Shown: positions 34,826-43,962 of the stretch, piece after piece
How the letters are laid out: every line of letters begins with the position of its first letter
How positions within the stretch are numbered: the stretch's first letter is position 1
Source: Pseudoalteromonas phenolica
GTDB taxonomy: Bacteria > Pseudomonadota > Gammaproteobacteria > Enterobacterales > Alteromonadaceae
Assembly (NCBI RefSeq): GCF_001444405.1
Contig: NZ_CP013187.1
Coordinates: 3,162,001 to 3,226,000, forward strand
Length of the DNA: 64,000 bases
Direction: 5' to 3'
Notes under the pieces: generated by a model
What the model saw: only the letters and a program-made list of their open reading frames with translations
The model's database searches: none
Told to the model about the DNA's origin: nothing
Translations under genes and position numbers: made by a program

Positions 34826-35797
34826 GTGCGTATAGGTCCATACCAACTTGAAAACAACTTGATTGTAGCCCCGATGGCTGGGATCACTGATAGACCATTC
34901 AGACAACTATGTCGTCGAATGGGTGCCGGTCTTGCGGTATCAGAAATGATGTCTTCAAATCCAAAAGTGTGGAAAACAGATAAATCAATGAACCGTATGG
35001 ATCATTCTGGTGAGTCTGGTATTCGCTCTGTACAAATCGCTGGTGCTGATCCTGAGTTGATGGCACAAGCCGCCCAGTTCAATGTAGACAACGGTGCGCA
35101 GATCATAGATATCAATATGGGCTGCCCCGCTAAGAAAGTGAATAAAAAGCTAGCAGGCTCTGCATTATTGCAGTATCCGCAACTGGTTGAAGAAATTGTT
35201 CAAGCAGTCGTTGCGGCCGTAGATGTACCGGTGACTTTAAAGATCCGTACGGGCTGGGATACCGATAACCGCAATGGTGTTGAGATTGCAAAGATAGCTG
35301 AACGTAATGGAATTGCTTCCTTGGCTGTGCATGGTCGCACGCGTGCTTGCATGTACAAAGGGGAAGCTGAATATGCCACGATTCGGGATATTAAACGTTC
35401 AATATCAATTCCTGTGGTTGCAAATGGAGATATTACCTCTCCAGAGAAAGCGAAGCAGGTACTGGAATATACGGGCGCAGATGCCATTATGATTGGTCGA
35501 GCCGCCCAAGGTCGTCCTTGGATTTTCCGAGAGATAGATCATTATTTGCGAACCGCAGAGCATATGCCTGCACCAGAATTATCTGAAGTGCAAAGCATAT
35601 TGATGGAGCACTTAGTGAACCTTCATCAATTCTATGGGGAGCCAATGGGAGCGCGCATCGCACGCAAGCATGTATCTTGGTATTTGCAGGCCCATGACCA
35701 AGAAGGTCAATTTAGGCGAGTATTTAATGTCCTTGAAACGCCCAATGAGCAAATCGAGGCATTAGAGCAATACTTTAAAACACTAGCAGCTAACTAA
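34826..35797 (+). CDS. dusB: tRNA-dihydrouridine synthase B
   Basis: Flavoenzyme reducing uridine in tRNA D loops. I start at the GTG at 34826 (323 residues, VRIGPYQLENNLIVAPMAGITD), which aligns with the E. coli DusB start. An upstream in-frame ATG at 34763 falls on the -35 box of the promoter and cannot be the start. Motifs: PMAGITDRPFR (FMN), NMGCPAKKVN with the catalytic Cys, KIRTGW, HGRTR and MIGRAAQGRPW. It forms an operon with fis (15-bp gap), as in enterics. Confidence 0.93.
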   Translation: MRIGPYQLENNLIVAPMAGITDRPFRQLCRRMGAGLAVSEMMSSNPKVWKTDKSMNRMDHSGESGIRSVQIAGADPELMAQAAQFNVDNGAQIIDINMGCPAKKVNKKLAGSALLQYPQLVEEIVQAVVAAVDVPVTLKIRTGWDTDNRNGVEIAKIAERNGIASLAVHGRTRACMYKGEAEYATIRDIKRSISIPVVANGDITSPEKAKQVLEYTGADAIMIGRAAQGRPWIFREIDHYLRTAEHMPAPELSEVQSILMEHLVNLHQFYGEPMGARIARKHVSWYLQAHDQEGQFRRVFNVLETPNEQIEALEQYFKTLAAN

Positions 35798-35812
35798 GAA
35801 AGAGACATAAAG

Positions 35813-36103
35813 ATGTTCGAACAAAATGTGACTTCTCCATTTATTACTAACGCTCACGTTCAGTCACAAGAGAAACCGCAACCTTTGCGCGATGCAGTAA
35901 AAAAAGCTGTACACCACTATTTAAAACAGCTTAACGGTCAAGACGTACAAGACGTTTACGATCTTGTTCTTTCTGAGCTTGAAGCACCACTTTTAGAAGA
36001 AGTAATGACGTATACTCGTGGTAACCAAACTCGTGCTGCGATCTTACTAGGTATCAACCGTGGTACTTTACGTAAGAAGCTTAAAAAGTACGGCATGAAC
36101 TAA
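35813..36103 (+). CDS. fis: DNA-binding nucleoid protein Fis
   Basis: Growth-phase nucleoid protein that bends DNA and activates rRNA and tRNA promoters. The 96 residues (98 in E. coli) have the helical core and the C-terminal helix-turn-helix NQTRAAILLGINRGTLRKKLKKYGMN. It is translated after dusB. Confidence 0.98.
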   Translation: MFEQNVTSPFITNAHVQSQEKPQPLRDAVKKAVHHYLKQLNGQDVQDVYDLVLSELEAPLLEEVMTYTRGNQTRAAILLGINRGTLRKKLKKYGMN

Positions 36104-36123
36104 TTTTAGTTTTTGCTTAATAT

Positions 36124-36149
36124 AAAAAAGCGCCTTAGGGTGCTTTTTT
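36124..36149 (+). terminator. Terminator after fis
   Basis: AAAAAAGCGCC-TTAG-GGTGCTTTTTT (one G-T pair) follows the fis stop by 20 bp. Confidence 0.85.
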
Positions 36150-36354
36150 ATTGCCTAAATTTTAACAATTTAGCGTTTTAAATCATCCATATTTGATTTT
36201 CAAAAAGCACGCTTCGCGCAAAATATCAACAGTGCAAATTAAGTTTTTCTCACCCTCACTTCTGCCTTTTTAATCGTTTTCTCATTCATTTTAGGCTAAA
36301 ATAGCGCACTTCTAAGCTAGCCCTTAAGTAATCATTGAGGAAACCCAAACCATC

Positions 36355-37941
36355 ATGGATATACATCGTCCAATTCGTCGCGCGCTATTAAGCGTGTCAG
36401 ATAAAACCGGTATTGTTGAATTTGCCCGCGCACTAAGTGCACAAGGCGTTGAAGTACTTTCAACAGGCGGTACGTTTAAACTACTTACAGAGAACGGCAT
36501 TGCAGCCACGGAAGTATCTGACTACACAGGTCACCCAGAAATTATGGATGGCCGAGTAAAAACCCTTCACCCGAAAGTACATGGCGGGATCTTAGGTCGT
36601 CGCGGCCAAGACGAAGGCGTGATGGAAGAAAACAACATTTCAGCTATCGATATGGTTGTTGTTAACCTTTACCCGTTTGCACAAACTGTTGCAAAAGAGG
36701 GTTGTACTTTAGAAGATGCGATTGAAAACATCGACATTGGTGGTCCAACTATGGTTCGTGCTGCAGCGAAAAACCACAAAGATGTGACGATCGTTGTAAA
36801 CGCATCAGATTACGATCGCGTTATTGCAGACATGCAAGCAAACGAAGGCTCAACGACGTACCAAACACGTTTTGACCTTGCAATTGCAGCATACGAGCAC
36901 ACAGCACAATACGACGGTATGATTGCTAACTACTTCGGTAAAATGGTGCCTGATTACACTGAAGAAGCCGCTGTTGAGACTAAATTCCCTCGTACTATCA
37001 ACATGCAATTCACTAAAAAGCAAGATATGCGTTACGGTGAAAACTCTCATCAAGATGCTGCTTTCTATGTTGAAAACAACCTTGAAGAAGCATCAGTTGC
37101 AACTGCAAAGCAACTACAAGGTAAAGCCCTTTCTTACAACAACATCGCTGACACTGACGCAGCACTTGAGTGTGTAAAAGAGTTCGACAAGCCTGCATGT
37201 GTTATCGTTAAGCACGCTAACCCATGTGGCGTAGCGGTAGACGAAGACATTCTTGCAGCTTACGACCGTGCTTTCAAAACAGACCCTACATCTGCATTTG
37301 GTGGCATCATTGCATTCAACCGTGAGCTAGATGCAAACACAGCAGAAGCGATTGTTTCACGTCAATTCGTTGAAGTGATCATCGCACCAAGTATCTCTGC
37401 AGAAGCGACTCAAATTGTTGCTGCTAAGAAGAACGTTCGTCTTCTTGAGTGTGGCGAATGGTCAAGCAAAACGACGCAAGCTGACATCAAACGTGTTAAT
37501 GGCGGTATTTTAGTACAAGACCGTGACCAAGGCATGGTTGAAATGGGTGACCTTAAAGTGGTTTCTAAGCGCCAGCCAACAGAGCAAGAACTGAAAGATC
37601 TAATGTTCTGCTGGAAAGTCGCTAAGTTCGTTAAATCAAACGCAATTGTATACGCAAAAGACGGTATGACAATTGGTGTAGGCGCAGGTCAAATGAGCCG
37701 CGTTTACTCTGCGAAAATTGCTGGTATTAAAGCAGCTGACGAGAACCTAGAAGTTAAAGGTTCTGTTATGGCTTCTGACGCATTCTTCCCATTCCGTGAT
37801 GGCATTGACGCCGCTGCTGAAGCGGGTATCACTGCGGTTATTCAACCGGGTGGTTCAATGCGTGACGAAGAAGTTATCGCGGCAGCTGATGAAGCTGGCA
37901 TGGCGATGGTGTTTACTGGCATGCGCCACTTCCGTCACTAA
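36355..37941 (+). CDS. purH: Bifunctional AICAR transformylase / IMP cyclohydrolase
   Basis: Catalyses the last two steps of IMP synthesis. The 528 residues comprise the N-terminal MGS-like cyclohydrolase domain (RRALLSVSDKTGIVEFARAL, about 1-150, with LHPKVHGGILGRR) and the C-terminal transformylase domain (KHANPCGVAV with the catalytic His, SAFGGIIAFNRELD, and IQPGGSMRDEEVI). GAGGAAA lies upstream. It lies in a purH-methyltransferase-purD series, but a terminator follows it. Confidence 0.98.
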   Translation: MDIHRPIRRALLSVSDKTGIVEFARALSAQGVEVLSTGGTFKLLTENGIAATEVSDYTGHPEIMDGRVKTLHPKVHGGILGRRGQDEGVMEENNISAIDMVVVNLYPFAQTVAKEGCTLEDAIENIDIGGPTMVRAAAKNHKDVTIVVNASDYDRVIADMQANEGSTTYQTRFDLAIAAYEHTAQYDGMIANYFGKMVPDYTEEAAVETKFPRTINMQFTKKQDMRYGENSHQDAAFYVENNLEEASVATAKQLQGKALSYNNIADTDAALECVKEFDKPACVIVKHANPCGVAVDEDILAAYDRAFKTDPTSAFGGIIAFNRELDANTAEAIVSRQFVEVIIAPSISAEATQIVAAKKNVRLLECGEWSSKTTQADIKRVNGGILVQDRDQGMVEMGDLKVVSKRQPTEQELKDLMFCWKVAKFVKSNAIVYAKDGMTIGVGAGQMSRVYSAKIAGIKAADENLEVKGSVMASDAFFPFRDGIDAAAEAGITAVIQPGGSMRDEEVIAAADEAGMAMVFTGMRHFRH

Positions 37942-37948
37942 TCGATAG

Positions 37949-37979
37949 GCGCGAAACATTCATCGTTTCGCGCTTTTTC
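37949..37979 (+). terminator. Terminator after purH
   Basis: GCGCGAAAC-ATTCATC-GTTTCGCGC followed by TTTTTCTTT immediately after the purH stop. Confidence 0.9.
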
Positions 37980-38036
37980 TTTCTCCCAATTTCAAGTAGT
38001 CTGCTTAAAACACACTCAAAGTGAAGGACATAAAAA

Positions 38037-38870
38037 ATGAAATTCGGTTTAAAAACACTTCTCGCTGCTAGCATTGTTACTGCCATTGCTGGTTGTTCTG
38101 CAACAGGTTCATCTTCATCATCTAGCTCTGCTGAGTTAACCTCTGCTGTGGCTGATAATGCTCGCTCTGATAAGAATCGTGCCCGTGACCAATACCGTCG
38201 CCCAGCACAAACTCTTGAATTTTTTGGCCTCAAGCCAAATATGACAGTGGTTGAAATTGCGCCTGGTGGTGGTTGGTATTCAGAGATCTTAGCACCAGTT
38301 GTTAAAGGCCAAGGTACTTTTTATGCAGCGCACTTTCCTGCAGATTCAAAAGTAGGTTATTACCAGCGCTCACTGGCTGGCTTTAAACAGAAAGTGGCTG
38401 AAGATACACGCTTTAGCGAAGTAAAAATTACCGAGTTTGCACCAGTCACTCACTCAAACATTGCCCCTGCGGGCTCTGCTGACATGGTTTTAACCTTCCG
38501 TAATGTACACAACTGGTACATGCGTGGTGGCGAAGACGGCACTTTAAGTGCATTTAAAGCATTTAATAAAGCGCTTAAAACGGGTGGTATCTTAGGTGTG
38601 GTTGAACACCGTTTACCTGAACACCGTGCCGACGAAGACCAAAAGTCATCAGGGTATATGAAGCAAAGCTATGTTATCGAAGTTGCTAAAAAAGCAGGTT
38701 TTGAATTGGTAGAAGCAAGCGAAATTAACGCTAACCCTCTTGATAGCGCTAATCACCCGAAAGGTGTTTGGACATTGCCACCACGTTTAGCTTTAGGTGA
38801 AGAAAAAGCTGAGCAGTATAAGGCAATTGGGGAAAGCGATCGCATGACCCTAAAATTCAAAAAGTTATAA
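38037..38870 (+). CDS. Predicted lipoprotein with SAM-dependent methyltransferase fold
   Basis: A 277-residue protein combining an export signal with a methyltransferase domain. The N-terminus is a lipoprotein signal peptide with lipobox IAG-C (Cys20), followed by a serine run, so the mature protein would be lipid-anchored outside the cytoplasm (Ser at +2 suggests the outer membrane). The rest looks like the COG4798 class: MTVVEIAPGGGWYSEIL (SAM-binding loop, about 66-82), LTFRNVHNWYMR and a GGILGVVEHR strand. S-adenosylmethionine is not expected in the periplasm, so enzymatic activity is uncertain. It sits between purH and purD and ends 15 bp before purD. Confidence 0.8.
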   Translation: MKFGLKTLLAASIVTAIAGCSATGSSSSSSSAELTSAVADNARSDKNRARDQYRRPAQTLEFFGLKPNMTVVEIAPGGGWYSEILAPVVKGQGTFYAAHFPADSKVGYYQRSLAGFKQKVAEDTRFSEVKITEFAPVTHSNIAPAGSADMVLTFRNVHNWYMRGGEDGTLSAFKAFNKALKTGGILGVVEHRLPEHRADEDQKSSGYMKQSYVIEVAKKAGFELVEASEINANPLDSANHPKGVWTLPPRLALGEEKAEQYKAIGESDRMTLKFKKL

Positions 38871-38885
38871 TAGGATAAATACGCC

Positions 38886-40169
38886 ATGAATGTACTAGTC
38901 ATTGGCAGTGGCGGCCGTGAACACGCTCTTGCGTTTAAAGCCGCTCAAAACCCTTCTGTAAGAACCGTTTTTGTTGCACCTGGTAATGCAGGTACTGCAC
39001 TAGAGCCTAAGTTAGAAAATGTTGCGATTGGTGTTGAAGACCTAGATGCACTCGTTGCATTTGCCAAAGACAACAATGTTGAGCTAACTATTGTTGGTCC
39101 TGAAGCACCATTAGTTATTGGGGTGGTTGACCGTTTCCGTGAAGAAGGTCTAGCCATCTTCGGTCCAACAGCGGCAGCAGCACAACTAGAAGGCTCTAAG
39201 TCGTTCACAAAAGACTTCTTAGCGCGCCATGACATTCCAACTGCGGAATATCAAACGTTCGAACAAATCGAGCCTGCTCTTGCTTATCTAAAAGAAAAAG
39301 GCGCACCGATTGTTGTTAAGGCTGATGGCCTTGCAGCAGGTAAAGGTGTGATCGTTGCAATGACAGAAGCAGAAGCGGAAGAAGCAATCCGCGATATGCT
39401 TGCTGGAAATGCATTCGGTGAAGCGGGTAGTCGTGTAGTTATCGAAGAGTTCCTTGAAGGTGAAGAAGCCTCTTTCATCGTCATGGTTGACGGTAAAAAC
39501 GTGCTGCCATTCGCAACAAGCCAAGACCATAAACGTGCATACAATGGCGACCAAGGTCCTAATACGGGTGGTATGGGTGCTTACTCTCCTGCGCCAGTTG
39601 TAACCGCTGACATTCATGAGCGCATCATGAACGAAGTGATCAACCCTACTGTTGAAGGTATGGCTAGTGAGGGTGCTCCTTACACAGGTTTCCTATACGC
39701 AGGTCTGATGATCACCGCTGATGGTACACCTAAGGTAATCGAGTATAACTGTCGTTTCGGTGATCCTGAAACTCAACCTATCATGCTACGTTTACAGTCT
39801 GACTTAGTAGAGCTAATTCAAGCGGCAAACCGTGAAGAGCTAGATCAAACTGAAATTAAGTTCGACTCACGTGCAGCGGTAGGCGTCGTACTTGCAGCAA
39901 AAGGCTACCCTGGTAGCTATCCAAAAGGTGATGCTATCTCAGGCCTTCGTGTTGATTACGCTGAAGGCGAGAAAGTATTCCACGCAGGTACTAAGCAAGA
40001 CGGCGAAAACGTTGTAACAGCGGGCGGTCGTGTACTTTGTGCAACTGCACTTGGTCACACTGTGACTGAAGCGCAAAAGCGCGCTTATGCACTGGTTAAC
40101 GAAATCAATTGGGACGGCGTTGAGTTCCGTACTGATATCGCTTATCGCGCCATTGCTCGCGAACAGTAA
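38886..40169 (+). CDS. purD: Phosphoribosylamine-glycine ligase
   Basis: ATP-grasp enzyme of de novo purine synthesis. The 427 residues begin MNVLVIGSGGREHALAFKA, and contain KADGLAAGKGVIVA (ATP loop), DHKRAYNGDQGPNTGGMGAYSPAP and the metal-binding NCRFGDPETQ motif. It is probably co-transcribed with the upstream lipoprotein gene. Confidence 0.98.
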   Translation: MNVLVIGSGGREHALAFKAAQNPSVRTVFVAPGNAGTALEPKLENVAIGVEDLDALVAFAKDNNVELTIVGPEAPLVIGVVDRFREEGLAIFGPTAAAAQLEGSKSFTKDFLARHDIPTAEYQTFEQIEPALAYLKEKGAPIVVKADGLAAGKGVIVAMTEAEAEEAIRDMLAGNAFGEAGSRVVIEEFLEGEEASFIVMVDGKNVLPFATSQDHKRAYNGDQGPNTGGMGAYSPAPVVTADIHERIMNEVINPTVEGMASEGAPYTGFLYAGLMITADGTPKVIEYNCRFGDPETQPIMLRLQSDLVELIQAANREELDQTEIKFDSRAAVGVVLAAKGYPGSYPKGDAISGLRVDYAEGEKVFHAGTKQDGENVVTAGGRVLCATALGHTVTEAQKRAYALVNEINWDGVEFRTDIAYRAIAREQ

Positions 40170-40191
40170 TCTCGTATCTATTTAGATGATT

Positions 40192-40218
40192 AAAGGCCCT
40201 TTCGAGGGCCTTTCTCAT
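40192..40218 (+). terminator. Terminator after purD
   Basis: AAAGGCCCT-TTCG-AGGGCCTTT with a short T tail, 22 bp past the stop. Confidence 0.88.
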
Positions 40219-40384
40219 AACAATTGCATTAACTTCTGATCTATTATTGCGACAGAAAACCGGTAACCGGAAAAAGTCCAATAACAAGGATGATATTTTG
40301 ATATATAGTTGTTCTATATTAAAAATTTCAGACGAAGTTAGTGGGCTTTTTAGCTCGCTAGAATGATTAGTCAGTTAATAAAAT

Positions 40385-40393
40385 TGGTATAAT
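40385..40393 (+). promoter_or_regulatory. Extended -10 promoter of the DUF2797 gene
   Basis: TGGTATAAT is a perfect extended -10 element 60 bp before the ATG at 40453. The remainder of the gap from 40219 contains a short palindrome ATATAG-TTGTT-CTATAT at about 40303-40319 of unknown meaning. Confidence 0.55.
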
Positions 40394-40452
40394 CTCTCCA
40401 CCAGCTTTGCTAGACTGCGCACTTAAATTTTCACATCTTTAGGGGCGTAAAG

Positions 40453-41268
40453 ATGCAAGGTACACTGCGTAAACTAAAAGCAGATCACACTCAACCGATT
40501 CAATATCATCTTCCACTAGGCGATGAATTGGTTAATCTAAACCAATATTTTGGCAAAGCGATTAAGCTAACTTTCACAGGTAATATTTTTTGTTGTAGCT
40601 GTGGTAAAAAAACCAAAAAAAGTTACTCACAAGGCCATTGCTTTGTGTGTATGAAAAAACTGGCTAGCTGTGACATGTGTATTATGAAGCCTGAAACCTG
40701 TCATTTTGATCAAGGCACCTGTCGCGAGCCTGAATGGGGTGAAGCGAACTGCATGATCCCGCACTATGTTTACCTTGCAAATACTTCTGGGTTAAAAGTC
40801 GGTATTACTCGCCACACACAAATTCCTACGCGCTGGATTGACCAAGGTGCAACGCAAGCTCTACCAATTTTTAAAGTGCAAACACGCTTACAGTCAGGTC
40901 TCGTAGAAGTCGCTTTAGCCGAGTTCATTGCCGATAAAACCAATTGGCGCAATATGCTCAAAGGCGTCAGTGTCGATGTTGATTTAAAAGCTGCAGCTGC
41001 TGAGCTTATTCCACAAATTCAGGCTAAATTAGATGAGTTGGCTGAGTTGTTTGGTGCCACCGCCATTGAACAATTAGATGAAGAAGTCGTTGATTTAGAT
41101 TTCCCTGTTACAGAATACCCGACCAAGATCAGCTCGTTTAATTTCGACAAAGATCCTGAAGTGTCAGGCGTACTTGAAGGCATCAAAGGCCAGTACTTAA
41201 TCTTTGATAAAGGCGTTATCAACATTCGTAAATTCACTTCTTACGAAGTGGCTTTCGAAGCGTTATAA
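40453..41268 (+). CDS. DUF2797 protein: cysteine cluster plus GIY-YIG-like segment
   Basis: The 271-residue protein has an N-terminal cysteine-rich part, FCCSCGKKTKKSY then CFVCMKKLASCDMCIMKPETC (about 47-80), which looks like paired zinc-binding sites. Next comes HYVYLANTSGLKVGITR (about 103-119), a strand pair that resembles GIY-YIG nuclease cores and is typical of the DUF2797 family. The function of the family is not established; nucleic-acid binding or cleavage is a reasonable guess. It has its own promoter and stands alone. Confidence 0.8.
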   Translation: MQGTLRKLKADHTQPIQYHLPLGDELVNLNQYFGKAIKLTFTGNIFCCSCGKKTKKSYSQGHCFVCMKKLASCDMCIMKPETCHFDQGTCREPEWGEANCMIPHYVYLANTSGLKVGITRHTQIPTRWIDQGATQALPIFKVQTRLQSGLVEVALAEFIADKTNWRNMLKGVSVDVDLKAAAAELIPQIQAKLDELAELFGATAIEQLDEEVVDLDFPVTEYPTKISSFNFDKDPEVSGVLEGIKGQYLIFDKGVINIRKFTSYEVAFEAL

Positions 41269-41368
41269 GTTAACCTGAGCCCAGGTTAACTTCGTAAATT
41301 TCTTAACCAAAACTCAGGTTAAGTTACCGATAATATAAAGCACCGATGCATTTAATGCATTGGTGCTT
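41267..41368. terminator. Cluster of three hairpins between convergent genes
   Basis: Inverted repeats AAGTTAACCTG / CAGGTTAACTT (41267-41292), CTTAACC / GGTTAAG (about 41302-41323) and AAGCACCGATGCA / TGCATTGGTGCTT (41338-41368) lie between the DUF2797 gene and the GGDEF-EAL gene. They probably end both transcripts, though T runs are short. The third overlaps the stop of the minus-strand gene. Confidence 0.6.
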
Positions 41369-43886
41369 CTAAATTTGAACGTATATGCTCTTGGTAAAAC
41401 CTCAACCAATGTGATTCACTTAAAGGTCGGCAAAACAAATAACCTTGCAAATAATGGCAATCAAGCTGTTTTAGAAACTCTTTTTGAACTTGCTTCTCTA
41501 CCCCTTCAGCGACTACTTTCAACTTTAAGGCTTTTGCCATCGCCACAATGGCAGTCACAATTTCGCTATTACCATATTCATCAGGCACTTTTGAGGTAAA
41601 GCTGGCATCGATTTTAAGTACATCAATTGGTAATTTAGTTAAGTAGCTTAAAGCAGAGTAACCTGTGCCAAAGTCGTCTAGTGCAATTGATACACCTAAC
41701 GCTTTTAATTTTTTCAGCTCGCTCTTCGCTTCATGTAAGTTACTAATAAAGCTGCTCTCTGTTAATTCTATTTCTAAGCAACTTCCCGGTAATTGGTGGC
41801 GCTCTAGGGCATTCGCTACAGTTAACGCCAATTCACCTTGATGTAGATGCTGTGCCGACACATTAATCGCAATACGTTGCAGTTGAATCCCCTGGTGGCG
41901 CCAAAATGCCATTTTTTCACAGGCTCGATTGATCACCCACTGATCCAATTTAGTGATTAGCCCAAGCTCTTCGGCAAGGGGAATAAACTGAGCAGGTGAG
42001 ATCATACCTAAATTAGGATCTTGCCATCTGAGTAAACACTCAACACTCGAAATATGCTCTTCGTTTAAACATTGTACTGGCTGGTAGTGAAGCTCAAACT
42101 CATTACATTCTAAAGCGCTTTGAAAACGGCTTAACATCGACAAGCGCTCTAATGAGCGGGCATTCATAGAAGCTTTATAGAGCTGAAAAGAGTTACGTCC
42201 CACCTCTTTAGAGCGGTACATAGCAACATCAGCATGTTTGAGCAAAGATTCACTGTCTAAACCATCTTCGGGATACACAGCCGCGCCAATAGATGCCGTA
42301 GCCCCGACACTCATACCACTGATCTCGAATGGCTGTCCGAGCAAGTCTAAAATATCATTTGCGAAAGATACTACATTGGCTAAATCTTTTACTTCAGTCA
42401 GTAACACCACAAATTCATCGCCACCGAGTCTTGCTAATGTGTCACCTTCTCGGAGCTGCCCTTTAATTCGCTCACTCACTTTTACAAGTAATTCATCGCC
42501 AGCACTGTGACCAAGCGTATCGTTGACCTCTTTGAAGCGATCTAAATCAATGAACATCACTGATAATTTTTGCTTATCTCTGTGCGCTGAAGCAAGTGCC
42601 ATCGAAAGCCGGTCGTTAAACAAACGACGATTTGGCAATCCAGTTAATTCGTCAAAATAAGCAAGGCGAACTATTTTTTCTTCGGCATTTTTGCGTTCTG
42701 TAATGTCACTAAAGATGGCGGCATAAAGTACATCGTCGCTGTATGGTTCATTGATTTCTATAATTGTCAGCCACTCTACATAAATATCGCCATTTTTCTT
42801 GCGATTACAAATCTCACCCTGCCACACGCCTTTTTCATCTAATTCGGCCCACATCTGCTTATAGTATTCAGGTGGATGAATACCTGAGCTCAATAAATTT
42901 GGAGTTTTACCTAAGACCTCATAATCTTTGTAGCCTGTAAGCGCACTAAACGCAGGGTTTATTTGAATAATTTCGCCTGAACTTCTGGTGATCATAATGC
43001 CATCTAGAGACGCATCTATAATGCGGTTTGCTAGGTAGAGGTTTTTCTCTGACTTTTGCAGTGCAAGGTCACGTTGAGCGAGCACTTTTTCGAGTTCACT
43101 ACAGTATGCGGTTTCGATTTCGGTTAAGACATTTTTTAATGCCAACAAGCCAATTACCTGCTCTGTGGTGGGCTCTTTGACCACTAAATGACGAATAGAG
43201 TTTGCGGTCATTAATCGGTAAGCATCAAACAAACTATCTTTAGGAACCACTGACTGCATTGGGTAACTGGCTAATTCCCAGCACGGCATACGCCAATCAG
43301 GATTAAGTACCATATAAGCAATGTCTCTTTGCGTAATAATGCCATATTCACCGAGACGCTTATTATTAATGAGGACCGCAGTGACTTGCTTAATTCTCAT
43401 TACATCAATGACCTTAGAGATGCAATCATTACTATCTAAAATGGTTACCTTCTTTTCGTAATGATCTTCTATTGGCCTAAAATGCAGGTAATGATCTAAG
43501 CCTTGATTGCGCACAATATCTGACAATGACACTACCCCAACTGGCTCAAAATGCTCATCTTTTACCAGTAGATGGCGAATGCCTAATTGATGAAATTTGA
43601 TGGTGGCTTCACTTAGGCTTTTATCAATTTGTACACTGTGTACAGGCGTTGCCATTAACTCACCGATGGGAGTTTGTTGAAACCCTTGCTGTGAAAAGTT
43701 GAGCTTAACGCAATCTGATTCAGTCCAAATACCTACAATTTTGTCTTCTTCCGTAACAAAAATAGAGCTAACTTTATGCGCACGCATTTTCGTTACAGCG
43801 CTAAACAATGAGGTGCTGATATCACACGATAACAGCTGGTTGGTAAAGATATCTTTGACCTTTAGTTGGCGACTTTCAGATGTCAT
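41352..43886 (-). CDS. CBS-PAS-GGDEF-EAL cyclic-di-GMP signalling protein
   Basis: I use the ATG at 43886 (844 residues), which has GAGGAG seven bases upstream. Domains in order: four CBS motifs as two Bateman modules (about 8-265), a short coiled coil, a PAS domain (about 285-405), GGDEF (about 415-580, RLGGDEFVVLL intact) and EAL (about 595-840). The EAL motif reads ECL, while LEIELTES, DDFGTGYS, KIDASF and AEGVE motifs are kept, so phosphodiesterase activity is likely. CBS pairs usually sense adenine nucleotides, which suggests coupling of energy state to c-di-GMP turnover. No membrane segment, so cytoplasmic. Confidence 0.93.
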   Translation of the reverse strand: MTSESRQLKVKDIFTNQLLSCDISTSLFSAVTKMRAHKVSSIFVTEEDKIVGIWTESDCVKLNFSQQGFQQTPIGELMATPVHSVQIDKSLSEATIKFHQLGIRHLLVKDEHFEPVGVVSLSDIVRNQGLDHYLHFRPIEDHYEKKVTILDSNDCISKVIDVMRIKQVTAVLINNKRLGEYGIITQRDIAYMVLNPDWRMPCWELASYPMQSVVPKDSLFDAYRLMTANSIRHLVVKEPTTEQVIGLLALKNVLTEIETAYCSELEKVLAQRDLALQKSEKNLYLANRIIDASLDGIMITRSSGEIIQINPAFSALTGYKDYEVLGKTPNLLSSGIHPPEYYKQMWAELDEKGVWQGEICNRKKNGDIYVEWLTIIEINEPYSDDVLYAAIFSDITERKNAEEKIVRLAYFDELTGLPNRRLFNDRLSMALASAHRDKQKLSVMFIDLDRFKEVNDTLGHSAGDELLVKVSERIKGQLREGDTLARLGGDEFVVLLTEVKDLANVVSFANDILDLLGQPFEISGMSVGATASIGAAVYPEDGLDSESLLKHADVAMYRSKEVGRNSFQLYKASMNARSLERLSMLSRFQSALECNEFELHYQPVQCLNEEHISSVECLLRWQDPNLGMISPAQFIPLAEELGLITKLDQWVINRACEKMAFWRHQGIQLQRIAINVSAQHLHQGELALTVANALERHQLPGSCLEIELTESSFISNLHEAKSELKKLKALGVSIALDDFGTGYSALSYLTKLPIDVLKIDASFTSKVPDEYGNSEIVTAIVAMAKALKLKVVAEGVEKQVQKEFLKQLDCHYLQGYLFCRPLSESHWLRFYQEHIRSNLEAPMH

Positions 43887-43962
43887 TAAGCACTCCTCGC
43901 ATTGAGTCAATCTTTGCCAGTATAATATTGGCTAAGAAACAAACTTTGATTGAGGACAAATT

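Noticed and set aside
42000..42060. EAL domain thought to be dead because the motif reads ECL
   Set aside because: The Glu is present and the other metal and catalytic motifs are intact, so loss of activity is not supported.
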